Assembly: GCA_026315105.1 (NCBI GenBank) | Contig: CM048751.1 | Location: forward strand, 342,782,649 to 342,846,648 | Direction: 5' to 3' | DNA from: Locusta migratoria | Taxonomy: Eukaryota > Arthropoda > Insecta > Orthoptera > Acrididae | Length of the DNA: 64,000 nt | In this document: positions 12,001 through 23,500 of the stretch, piece by piece | Numbering within the stretch: the stretch's first letter is position 1 | Layout: each line of letters opens with the position of its first letter | Made by a program: the position numbers and the translations under genes | Notes under the pieces: generated by a model | Databases searched by the model: none | The model's input: only the letters and a program-made list of their open reading frames with translations | What the model was told of the DNA's origin: nothing

Positions 12001-12764
12001 AATAGTAGGACTGAGAAGAGCCTAGTTTAGTATCAGAAATAAGTGATTTTTCAACATGAAAAGTAGTGTACTGTGCTTATTTTCATTCACTTGTGACAGA
12101 TAGTGCTATTTTTTGGAGTATCTCTACTGACTCAAAAAGGATATTTTTGGCTCGGAAATGGGCGGTTTGAGCAGTATGTGGTGTAAGTTCACGAGCAATG
12201 AGTTGACCCCTTTTCACTAGTCTGGGAATTCTGAATTGGTGTCATTTGTTGTTAACAATATCAGCTTATTCGCATGAATTAGCAGCTTTCAGTATTTACA
12301 CAAAATCTGTAAGGGATGCAGGTAGGTGCTGTTGCACATAATTTTGAAAATTTCATAAGAATTTAAAAAGCTTAAAATTCTAATAATCTGCAGAACTTGC
12401 TTTCGTAAGATAAAGCAGATAGAGATGGGTTGCCTAGGGGGTGGGGGTTAGAGGTTGGAGAGGGGGGACAGCATTGGGGGTACTGGTGTGTAATTGCAGT
12501 GGGATAGTTTGTAGCTGGTTATTGCAGGAAAGTCAGACCAATCTCTGTTCAGGAATCCTCTCTATTAAAGTGTGTTGCAGACTCGGGGTAAGGATGGGAA
12601 TGGGGTGGCACACTAGAGCTGTTCTATAGACTAATTTGATACGGTTATTCACTAAGTATAAGACAATATAGTGTTGACTGTTTTTTAGCCCAAATAGTTA
12701 TTAGGGCACCAATATAATTATTTCCATGAACATTAGAAATAATGCATTATTATTTCCTGGCAGA
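12001..12764. other. Non-coding stretch, nothing recognised
   Basis: No supported coding frame. It contains a G-rich patch at 12430-12480 and otherwise ordinary AT-rich sequence. No repeat boundary could be fixed. Confidence 0.4.
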
Positions 12765-12935
12765 TTAAAATGTATGCCAGAACTGGGATTTGAACCTGGG
12801 ACCATCACCTTTCACGGGCAAGTGTTATACTGACTGAGCTATTCTGTCATGCTTTACAGTCTGTCCTCACAACTTCTGCCAGTACCTCACCTCCTACTTT
12901 TCAAACTTCACAGTTCTCAGACAGTATGCGACAAT
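12765..12935 (-). mobile_element. tRNA-derived SINE copy (minus strand)
   Basis: On the minus strand, about 12850 to 12775 reads like a tRNA-derived promoter head. An A-box-like TAGCTCAGTCAG is followed about 35 nt later by a B-box-like GGTTCAAATCC (complement of 12785-12795). The flanking text (CTGGCAGATTAAAA on one side, CTTCTGCCAGTACCTCA on the other) fits a dispersed arthropod repeat I recognise from general knowledge. It lacks a clean tRNA fold, so it is a retroposed copy and not a tRNA gene. Outer ends are approximate. Confidence 0.6.
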
Positions 12936-14560
12936 TAGTGATGTCTATATAAAATGAAATACAGGCATTTTTAGGCTAGAGCCATGAATGACAACAGGTT
13001 GTACTTATTTTATGTAAATTGTATGTATATAATATTAGGCAAGTACTAGTAAGCCCCTTGGAAAATTTTGTTTGCAGTTGTTATGTTCTTCTTTGTATAT
13101 TTGTAGGAGACACCTGAAGATGGCAGCTAGACTGCTGAAATTAGTTGTACAGTAATAAATAATAGAAAAAAGCAATCTTTGGTATCATTTCTCTATCCTT
13201 TTCTTCTGTCAAGGAACTTCTGGAAAAATTAAAAAAAATTAACCTAATCCTTTTGATTCGTTATTAATTCTTTTTACTTAGACTTAAGACTGTCATGTGC
13301 ATAGCACTACTTTGCAATTTTCTATTACCACACTTTTGTTAAAGAACAGAAGACATTATTAGTCCTTAATTTTGTGCCTGGCTTCCTTTCAATGATCTAC
13401 ATAGCAAACAAAATTCCTGTATTGTGTATTTGTGTTATGCTCTCTGATAGCACCAAATTAGAATAACATTGGCATTGTCCATTACATGATAAACTATACA
13501 GTACACTGCACTTATTTGGGAGAAACAGTTTATCTCCTTTCACAGATTTCCTGCCCTGGTGCTCTGATTTCACTGACATCAGTGTGACCTTCAACAGTGA
13601 CTGCTCAAAGACATTGGACTTGCATTCAGGGGGAGTGTGGATCAAACCCTTACTGCATTACATGGTTAAATTTTACTTATCATCTATCAGCTTTGTGTGA
13701 TAATATTGGCAGTCATGTGACAATGGGATTAGCCAGTCATGTGACAATGAAATGTTTTGTTATGAAAATTCGTTTTATGTGGGCAATTATTTCAACTGCA
13801 TGGACAAGGATACATAAAAGAACCTGCCAACCATCGAGTAGGGACCACATTATTTATTTATGTGTCTATATGAAACACTAACAAAGTCATTGTATGTGGT
13901 TCAGATTTCTAAGAACATTAACATCTTCGCAAAGATTTTCTGTTGTGTTGTTAATGTCACCAACATAACTATGGGGGGGCTACCAGGAAGGTAAGTAAAA
14001 TTTTACTCTGTTATAATGCTCGAAGTCTGAGCAGATTTCCTCAGTCACTTATGCAAAATATGAGAATGTTTAATTCACGAAGGTCACTGGTGTTTCTAGC
14101 CCACTCTTGTTTATGGGATGTTAAACCTCAATGTTCTAATGTACCTACATTTCTTATTGCTACTGTAGGGATAGATCATGTGTTACATAAATGGAAAATA
14201 TTTTCCTTTTGCATGTTTTTAATGTACAAACCAAAAAAAAATTTAAGCTTTGAACTACACAGAGTGAAAGCAAATGTGTGCAGAGATAATAATGCTTTAT
14301 GTGTAGAAAGAAGATTACTGCTTGCACTCTGGTGGACATGTAATCTTTTTTTACTCCATAGGAAAGGGTAGTGTGTCCCCACTATAAGCAGCAACTTGAT
14401 TTTTTTTTTAATTATAAATGATCATTCAGCTCTTAAAATTCATCCAGCTATTGAAAATTACTGTACTGAAGTACAGTAATCGACAGCAATCTATTATTAT
14501 CATACTGTATAGTTTGACGATGCTCTTGTTTATAGAATGAAACTGGTTAAATTCAATAAA
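12936..14560. other. Non-coding stretch with one Penelope-tail-like motif
   Basis: No coding frame is supported. Around 13105-13170 there is a CTGAAGA...GAAA motif like the ends of Penelope-like elements (see findings). The rest is AT-rich with no recognised repeat. Confidence 0.4.
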
Positions 14561-14562
14561 TA

Positions 14563-15860
14563 GATTAGATTAGTTTCTCGCTCTGTAGATCCATGTAGAT
14601 CCTCGTGGATGTGGAACATGTCAAGAAAAAAAAAATTACAAGTTGAATAATAGCTAATAATAATAATATAAATACACAAACATACATTTTTAAGTTCTTT
14701 TGCTGATAATATAATAATACTAATATAGTATGAATACATTATTTGGTACAATTTAGAAATTCACTAATGGAGTAGGAGGAGTTGGCCACTAGAAAGTATT
14801 TTAGGTTCCTCTTAAACTGGTCTTTATTTGTAGCTAAATTTTTTATACTTATGGTAAATTATTGAAAATGTGTGTTCCTGAGTAGTGGACACCTTTTTGA
14901 AATAAAGTAAGTGCTTTTAAGTCCTTATGTAGATCATTTTTATTCCTAGTATTGTATGCATGAACAGAGCTGTTTGTTGGGAAAAGGGATATATTATTTA
15001 TGACAAATTTCATTAAGAAATAAATACACTGAGAGGCAGTAGTTAATATACCCAGTTCTTTGAAGATGCTTCTACAGGATGTCTGTGAAGTTACTCCACA
15101 AATAATATGTATTACACGGTTTTGGACTCTGAAGACTTTTGATTGACTTGAAGAGTTACCCCAAAATATCATACCATATGACATTAGGGAATGAAAGTAA
15201 GCAAAGTATGCAAGCTTTGTTATTTTTATGTCTCCTATGTCTGATAACAGTCGTATTGAAAATACAGATTTGTTGAGTCCCAGTTCTGTGGTGTGCTCCT
15301 CCCAACTAAGTTTATCATCAAGCTGTAATCCCAGAAATTTAATACTATCAACCTTTTCTATCTGCTTTTCTTGATACTTAATGCATACTTAAAGCATATG
15401 CTGATGGGAAATCTCTTAAAAGTTCTGAACTGCATGTAGTGAGTCATTTCAAAGTTTAATGACAATGAGTTGGCTTTAAACCATTTATTAATGTTCATGA
15501 AAATATCATTAGCAGACCTTTCTATAACTATGCTTGACATACTTTTTATTGCAATACTTGTATCATCTGCAAACAAAACGAACTCTGCTTCTGGTAGTGT
15601 AACTGATGAGAGGTCATTAATGTACACAAGAAAAAGCAATGGCCCTAAGATGGATACTTGTGGGACACACATGTAATTTTTTTCCCACTCCAATGATTGT
15701 TGGCTTAATTCACTAGTCACTTGCACTGACACCCTTTGTTTCCTGTTAGTGAGGTACAACTTGAACCATTTTGCAGCATTTCCCGTGACCCTATAAAATT
15801 CTAATTTACTTAAAATTGTAACAACCTGTGGCTGTTTTATAAAAACAAATTTATTTTCAA
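14563..15860 (-). mobile_element. LINE J: minus-strand reverse transcriptase fragment
   Basis: The minus-strand frame 15759-15358 includes MYLTNRKQRVSVQV, VPQVSILGPLLFLVYINDL and FVLFADDTSIAI, the catalytic palm motif FADD of a Jockey-group LINE. Downstream, the frame 15184-14849 holds the C-terminal region (MSYGMIFWGNSSSQSKVFRV... HAYNTRNK). The element ends near 14563 in a repeated GATTA/TAATC motif, as expected for a LINE tail. The 5' part (endonuclease) is missing, so it is a 5'-truncated copy with frame breaks. Confidence 0.8.
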
Positions 15861-15996
15861 TAGTTGCTTTCCCCTTTATGCAATGCCTGCTCTTTCTAGA
15901 TCATATTCATGGAATGTATTGTAACATAATATATTGTATTTATTTTGAATGTGTCACTAAAAAAGTAGCCTATGACTGAAGAAAAGACAAAATGTA

Positions 15997-15999
<3 letters not shown>

Positions 16000-16066
<67 letters not shown>
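16000..16066. repeat. Homopolymer of 67 T followed by an A/G-rich tract
   Basis: An uninterrupted T run of 67, followed at once by a purine tract (16071-16100, runs of A separated by G) that could pair with it. It lies about 63 nt upstream of CHMP1 exon 2. It may be an old poly(A) tail in minus orientation or an expanded polypyrimidine tract. The exact length should not be trusted without reads. Confidence 0.9.
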
Positions 16067-16129
16067 CTTGAAAAAAAAGAAAAAAAAGAAAAAGAAAAAA
16101 ACATATGTGGCCTTAACAGATCCCAACAG

Positions 16130-16374
16130 AGCATTTGTTTAATTTAAAGTTTGCTGTCAAAGAGCTTGAAAGAAATTCAAAAAAATGTGAGAAGGAAGAA
16201 CGAGTAGAGAAGACTAAGTGTAAGAAGGCCATCCAAAAAGGTAATATGGAAGGAGCACGGATCCATGCTGAGAATGCTATTCGGCAGAAAAACCAGGCAC
16301 TCAACTACCTAAGAATGAGCGCTCGAATTGATGCTGTCGCGAGTCGTGTACAATCGGCTCTGACAACCCGAAGG
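16130..16374 (+). CDS. Chmp1: CHMP1 coding exon (N-terminal helices)
   Basis: The acceptor AG is at 16128-16129. The exon starts with AG, which completes a split codon (probably Lys), then CAT TTG TTT AAT. The donor is AGG|GTAAGT at 16374/16375, phase 0. It encodes helix 1 and most of helix 2, ending in SALTTRR. The polypyrimidine tract before the acceptor is poor because a purine-rich tract lies there. Confidence 0.95.
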
Positions 16375-17547
16375 GTAAGTATTAATTTTTGTATGAACTT
16401 GTGAAATGTTATGAAAGAGCATGATATTTTGAGTAGAAGTAGAGCTAATGAGTTTACTCTGAATATCTGGAGTGTCAGACCTTTACTGAAATTAATTCAA
16501 CTTAAAGGTATTACTACTTGGATCACTAGCATGCTATGTATTTCTAAAAGAGGAATCCCTGTACTTGTTTGCTCTGATGAATAGACAGACAGTTGCTTAG
16601 TGTGAACAATAGAAATTCTTCATTCTGGCATGAAATGTGTTAAAAAAATATATCTAATGAAGTTTATTTTAGCTTTATTTTTCTCCAATAAAACAGCCTC
16701 GATCATGTCAAATGTTTATTTTGCAGAGCAATTGGTTTCAGTCAAAAATTTAGACCACTTTTAGTCTGTTATCCCCCTAATGGATGTTCACTACCACCAA
16801 CCATCGTATTGGTGTTAATGGCCTGGAGATTATCTAAATTGTAGACTGAAATTGGTATACATTTGTGGTAATAAAGTCTGTTTAATTGAGGGGGGATAAT
16901 CATTTATATCGATCATTATTAACTGTTGATTTAAAGAATGTCTTCTAAAATTTTAAATCCACTGTTTGAGTAATTTGATAAAATTGTTTCTTAACACAAA
17001 TGTAACACCTGTGAGGCAAAACTAGTAATACACACATATATGAGGTGTAGTCAATAAGCATCTGCAATCAGTTTTTATTATTTATTACAAGAAGAGTACA
17101 CAATTTGTAATGATATCATTTTTAAGATAATCACCCTGAATTTGGTTCATTGTTGCGAGACCTTTGCAAAACTCTCTGAAGAAAAGGTATTTGATTGCAC
17201 AACAAGGTACGTATGCACTCTGATCATCACGTGTTGATTGGTGCTGAAATGACAGCTTCGTAGAGCATTTTTAGTTGGACCAAACACATGGTGATCTGAC
17301 AGGGTGAGATCTGGGCTGTATGCACAATGCTCCAGTATCTCAAAATGCACCATCTAAAGAGTTTGTGCGGTGTGAGTGGCATTTTTTGACATTCATTAAT
17401 ATGCACCAAAAGAACTCCATCTGACAACTAACCTCTGCAATTGTTGCATTCATTTTTATTGGTCCATTTGATTCATAAACATAAATAGTGCACTGATTAT
17501 AGGAAATGTAAAAATTGAGAAAAAAAGGACGATGGTGCGCACGTGCA

Positions 17548-17594
<47 letters not shown>

Positions 17595-20500
17595 TGCTCC
17601 AGTCTGATGATGCACTAACTGTGCAATATACTTAGTTGTATAAAATAAACACACAAAATTGCAATGGAGATGGCTGTTGAATTTAAAATTAATTACATAT
17701 TCATTGTTTAGAAGGCTTTTTTATAATTAAAATATTTCCTTACTGTTGTTTATAGTTACATTTTTTATAATTAATTTTTTTTTTTACATAGTACATAGTA
17801 GTAGTTTATACTAAACACACTTTTATGTCGTAGCAATTTGAAATCACTAGTTAACCTGTTGTATAGTTGAAATGTTACCTGTGATACATTTTTTTGATTC
17901 AATGCTGTCCAACAGTGATACATGTGGATGCCCCTCAGATGCTCAGTATTAATTTGCTGAGTACAGGCTTGGCGAACCTGTGGTCCCAAGCTGTGGACTG
18001 TGTCGCGCCCACAGTCCGCCACACCATAAACTCTGTGCGTGCTTCAGCAACCCTCATTCGGCGCTACAGTGGAACATTGTACGTTTCAGAGCCCATGATT
18101 GTGGCTTAATCGCCTCGGTCACGAGGATGGTACAAACCTCTAAAAATACAAAGTCAATCTCAAGGTGTGCTACGGGCCGAGAAGATGCATGGCTGTTGTG
18201 ATTGAACATTCACTAGCAAGCAACCTCTGGGGAACCTGTCACACCTCAGTTGTATAACGCTTACCCAGGCAAGCGGAGCTCTATGTGGGCAGACATATAG
18301 TTCCTTAGCTGCTCGTAGGATGAAAATGAAATGAGCAATAAATAGCGTTGGCACACGCAAAAATGCCGTCTCTAAGAGAGGAAGAAGTGAATACAATGCT
18401 GCACAGTATAACCTCCCAATCATTCCCTTCCCTGGCCACACCGTGGAAGGAACGTAGGGCTAGGACTCGAGGATAGCAATACACTTCTCAATATCTAGTA
18501 TGTTCAAAGTCAGATGGCAAATCAGTCATGACTACAAAAGCTTTATTCTATGTCAAACACCTAGAGGACAAGTTTGGAGAAGTGGAGGGAATGTCGAAGA
18601 TGCGTTCAGGATCGGTACTGATAATGATGTTATCCCTAGCACAGTCACGGGCATTGCTCACCTTTGATAAGCTGGATGATGTTCCCATTACGATCATTCC
18701 ACACGAGAACCTGTATATGGTCCAGAGCATCATATTCCATAGAGATCTCCTTTTGCATTAGGATAATGAATTACGCGAGCTTGGAGTGGTGAGGAGTCAA
18801 CTTCATCCGCCGTGCCTATACGGGTCTGAAGGACAACAGGGCTGCCACTGGTGCCTTCATCATTGCCTTTGAGGACGGGTTCATTGTCTGAGAAGGTCAA
18901 GGTGGTGATCTACTAGTGCAATGTACTGCTCTATACGCCCATGTCGTCCTGGTGTGATGCCGCCCCCAGCTGTTGGAAGTGCGGGCATATGTCACATCCA
19001 GACGTCCCTTGTGTCTCTCCTCCAGTCTGTGTAAAATGTGCACTGCACGATCCACATTGTTCGTCTGATTGTGCAGTTTTGCATAAGGAAAGGAAGATAA
19101 TGGAGTATAAGACCGTCGACCGGTTGTCCTATTCAGAGGCCAAACGCAAATATACAAAACTCCACCCTGTGAGCATGAAGTACTCATATGCTACAGCAGT
19201 ATCTCCATCGCCATCCCTGACAAGCTGTGTACCATCTGCTGAAACCTCTCTAGTGGGCCCTCGGGTCCAATTTTCTACGCCTGCCCCCTTGGAGATAGGG
19301 GCACTTCCTCTTCTGTTGCTCCCATGCTCTTCACGCTGGGAGCAACGACCCTCCAATCATTGGGACTTCGGTCCCCACTCCACATCCAGAGGAACAACAG
19401 CCCCCCTAGCCCGGAAAGGGTCCCTTGGGACGCCCCCTTCTGAGGCTTCTCTCCTTGGCAAAGAGGATCCCAGCAAATTGCTGAAGGATCCTCCAGCTGC
19501 TGATCAAAGGGTCTCCTGCTCTTCGACAGCCCCTGAAGCTCTTTCCGCGAAAACTCGTGTCTTTAAAAGTTACACAATCGATCACCTGTATAGCATTTTT
19601 CTAACAGTCAAAGAACAGTTTGTAATGTACTTAATATGTCTAAATAAGTATTTCTAGTTGCATTTATAAGAAAACACAAATATTTGACTATTTAAAATTG
19701 GTAAAATGCCGATTGTTTTAAAGTTACTGTGAGCAAAATGGTCAGACGCGAGTCCAAGTGGAGTTAACACAGAAGGGTCAGCTAGAGGGTAAGAAAAGGC
19801 ATGGAAAGAAAAATGAATCTTCTTCAAAGCCACAACTACCTACATTCTCTGCTTCAGACAATGAAGTCAAGATCATCGCATCCCATGAGGATATTGCATT
19901 CACAGTCATCAGAATCTATGGTTTTAGATTCTGTAGATCATGAGTAGATGGCAGCAGATGTTCCTATGGAATGATCTGCTTCTTTTATTTATTTATTTAT
20001 TTTTATAGCCTTACAGTGTGGAGAAAGTCATTCTCCAGTGGAATTGCAGCGGCTTCTTTAACCACCTAGCCTTATCTGCGACACATACTGTGCTGCTACC
20101 CTGCACTTTGTATGGCCCTACAGGAAACATGGTTTCCTGCACAGTGCACCGCTGCTCTCCATGGCTATCAGGGCTACTACCACAACTGGTCTATATATGA
20201 CAGGGTGTCACGCTGTTTGTCTGTACGTCCTCAACACTGTTTCCATTGCCTCGCTGCCTCTCCACACCACTCTGGAGGCAGTGGCAATCAGAAACCGGGC
20301 AACACGGGAATTAACCATCTGCAGCATATATCCTCTTCTGGATGAGGTAATGTCTCTCACCAATCTCACTGTATTGGTCTCCCAACTTCCTCCACCATTT
20401 CTCCTTTTGGGAGACTTTAATGCCCACAACCCTTTGTAGGGTGGAACACGAACCACAGGCCGTGGTAGGGATGTTGAGACACTTTTAGCACAACAAGACA

Positions 20501-23500
20501 TTTGCCTTCTGAATACTAGTGCCACCATGCATTTTAGCATGGCGCAGAGCACATATTCGGCTATCGACCTCTGTGTCTGCAGCCCAAGCCTCCGACCACT
20601 GCATTTTAGCATGGCGCAGAGCACATATTCGGCTATCGACCTCTGTGTCTGCAGCCCAAGCCTCCGACCACACCTCAGTTAATGGGTGCTTGACGACCTA
20701 TGTGGCAGTGACCACTTTCCCATCTTTGTCACCCCTACAGTACCATCCTGCAGACCGCATGCCCCAATGGTACCTCCGAAGGGCTGACCTGCTGGCTTAT
20801 GCCTTGGCTGCTATGACTGACATCAATAATGTGGTCCAACAGGTGACTGACAGTATTATCTCAGCCATTGAGGCAGCAGTTCCACAAACCACCAGTTCCC
20901 CTAGACCTAAGTCTGTGCCTTGGTGAACACTGGAAAACGTCGGTGAGCACTCCAGTGCCACCAACACCACCCTTCCATGGAGAACCTGATTGCCTTTAAA
21001 TGGCTGCATGTGCATGCTTGGTGACTGATATAATACAGTACGCAGGACTCCTTGGAGCGGTATGTAGCCACTATCAGCTCCCACACCTCCACGACTCAGA
21101 TATGGACGCAAGTATGGCACATTTTTGGATACCGCTCTCCGACAGAAATCCCATCTCTCACTGTCCAGGGTATACTCTGTACAATCCCAACAGCTATTGC
21201 TGAGCACATGGCAGAACACTATGCCCCCCGGGGACCCACAGCTCTTTTGTGGGTATGTGTGTGGCGCGCACGGGGCCCCGGGCCGAAGCAGCCTTTCTCC
21301 TCCCCCAGGCTGCTTCACTTTTCCTCCCGGTTTATGCCTTTGCCCGGAGACGGGCGTCTTTCGCGAGTTAAGGTGGTTTCTTGTTGTCGTTTCTCTTATT
21401 CCTTGGTTCCTTCCTTTCCTACCTTTTGTTTCTGTCTTCCTCTCCTTGCTGTACTCTCCTAGCCTTCTTCTTCTCCTCCTCATTAGTCTCCGCCTCGGCG
21501 TTTGAGACACTGCTTTTCTTCTTTCTCTTCACTTCCTCTATTCTTCTTCTTTCCTCCCTGTTCGTGTCTGAAGGCCGACCCATGCATTCTCGTGCGTAGC
21601 AGGTGACGGGGTAACGCGTAATTCCCCACCCCGGGTAAACAAGGAGGGCACGTACGTACCCCCTGGTAAAGGCCAGGCCCAGGGAGGGGTGATTACCCGA
21701 GCTGGTACCTTCCGAACATGCCGATTGGTCCCTCCGTCAGTTCTCGGGAGGTGTGACCTGAGGTGTGAACAATCACCTAAAGCGGGTAAGCCCTCGGAGA
21801 GGGCCCCCACTAGGAAGGAGTGCGCTATCGGAGACGCCGGTAATCACGGGGTCACTTCCACAATGACTTCCTTCTCTTCTTCACTGACGTTGACCCAGAA
21901 ATGATAAATAGATTCGCCTCAGCAAAAAAAAAATACTCTGCCTAATCTACCGAAATTTCTTGTTGTCTCTCGCACCGACGGTAAAGATTTCACGTCTGTA
22001 TATCCTTTCGTCATCTAGAAAGGAGTTGATGCAATTGCTGGCCCTGTTAAAACCTGTTCGCGTCAGCGCAATGGCACATTGTTGTTGGAAGTGGACAGTG
22101 CCTTCCAGGCCCAAAAACTGATACGAAGAACATTGTTACTCACGTTTCCAGTCAAGGTAGAAGCGCACTGCACACTCAACTCGTCACGTGGGGGGGGGGG
22201 GGGGGGGGAGTAGTTTTTACGAGATCCCTTGACGGGTTGTCTGAAGAAGACATACAAACCTATATATCCGATCAGGGTGTAACGGCCGTCCACAGGGTGA
22301 TGAAAAAGGTAGATAACCAGCTGACACCAACTCGTACTGTGTTTTTGACGTTTGACAGAGTTGAACTTCCGTCAAGGGTCAAAGCAGGGTATGAAGTCAT
22401 CTCCGTCTGCCCTTATGTACCTAACCCAATGCGCTGTTTTCAATGCCACAGGTACAACCACACCCGTCAATCTTGCCCTAACGCAGCAAAATGTGTCAAT
22501 TGTGGTAAGGACGCCCATGAGGGGGATTGCCCACCTCCGTCCCCTCACTGCCGTAATTGCAACGGTGACCATGCGGCTTCCTCTCGGGACTGCCCTGTAT
22601 ATAAGGATGAAAAGGTCATTCAGCAAATTCGGGTTACGTAAAAGATATCAACATCTGCCACTCGAAAGTTGTTGGCGAGTCGAAAGCCCACTGTCCTCCC
22701 AGCGGGCACATACAGTATGGTCCTCACCTCCACTCGACCTACTAAGGATTCAGGTACCCAGACCTGTGACTTCACTTTCGCTGACACAGTTGTGCAATCC
22801 GCCAGCCCGAAGATTGCCCGTTCCACGTCCCCACTTCCTCCTGCTGCTTCTACAGTTCCGTCTTCATCAACCTCTAGTAAACCGCGGGCACCTAAACAAG
22901 ATGCCTGGACTTTGAAAAAGGAACCCGTCCGTGAGGATTTTCTGTGTTCTCACGCTTCCCAACCGTCAACTGCCTCTTCTCACCGTCACTCTTCCAGAAG
23001 AGCCAACAAGAAAAAGAGTTCCTCACCTTCCCCGCCGAGGCGTGACCCATCCGTCATGCTGTCCAACAGTAGTCGGCACCGATCATCTTCTGTCTCGCCG
23101 GGACGCACTACTGTTAGCCGGGCAACCGGCATTTTACCAGCGGCGGAAGCTGCCCCTCCTGATAAACTCGGGAAGGTGGCAGATGACTCATTTGAACCTA
23201 TGGAACATGACACTCTGCCTCTAGATGGCGACAGTAGTGCTCGCTCGAAGTCCGGTCCTCAGCGGCCGTCGAGGTGACCTCACCTGCTTGTTCCTTTTTA
23301 TCTTCTCTTATTTTTCATCATGGCGCTCCTTCAATGGAATATTCACGGCTTTCGTTCCAATCGTGAGGAAGTAAAACTACTCCTTCGATTGCACTGCCCG
23401 CTTCTAGTTTGTCTCCAAGAAACTAAGTTACGTCCCAGTGATCGTGCAGACTTACCCCACTACACCTCTTGAGCGTTTCGACCTGCCACCTGTGGAAGGT

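Noticed and set aside
12775..12850. Functional tRNA gene on the minus strand
   Set aside because: Only box-like motifs and no clean cloverleaf; surrounding text is a dispersed repeat, so it is a SINE head.
13397..13645. 82-codon minus-strand frame
   Set aside because: No recognisable domain, no splice or promoter context, and expected by chance in AT-rich sequence.
13966..13990. Candidate first CHMP1 exon (ATGGGGGGGCTACCAG... before GTAAGT)
   Set aside because: It would leave two bases of a split codon, whereas exon 2 needs one; its residues also do not match CHMP1.
16001..16126. Minus-strand frame with poly-Lys and poly-Phe
   Set aside because: It is the translation of the T67 and A-rich tracts, not a gene.
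20797..21510. Minus-strand 237-codon frame
   Set aside because: Antisense of LINE B ORF2 and the D 5' UTR junction; no motif.
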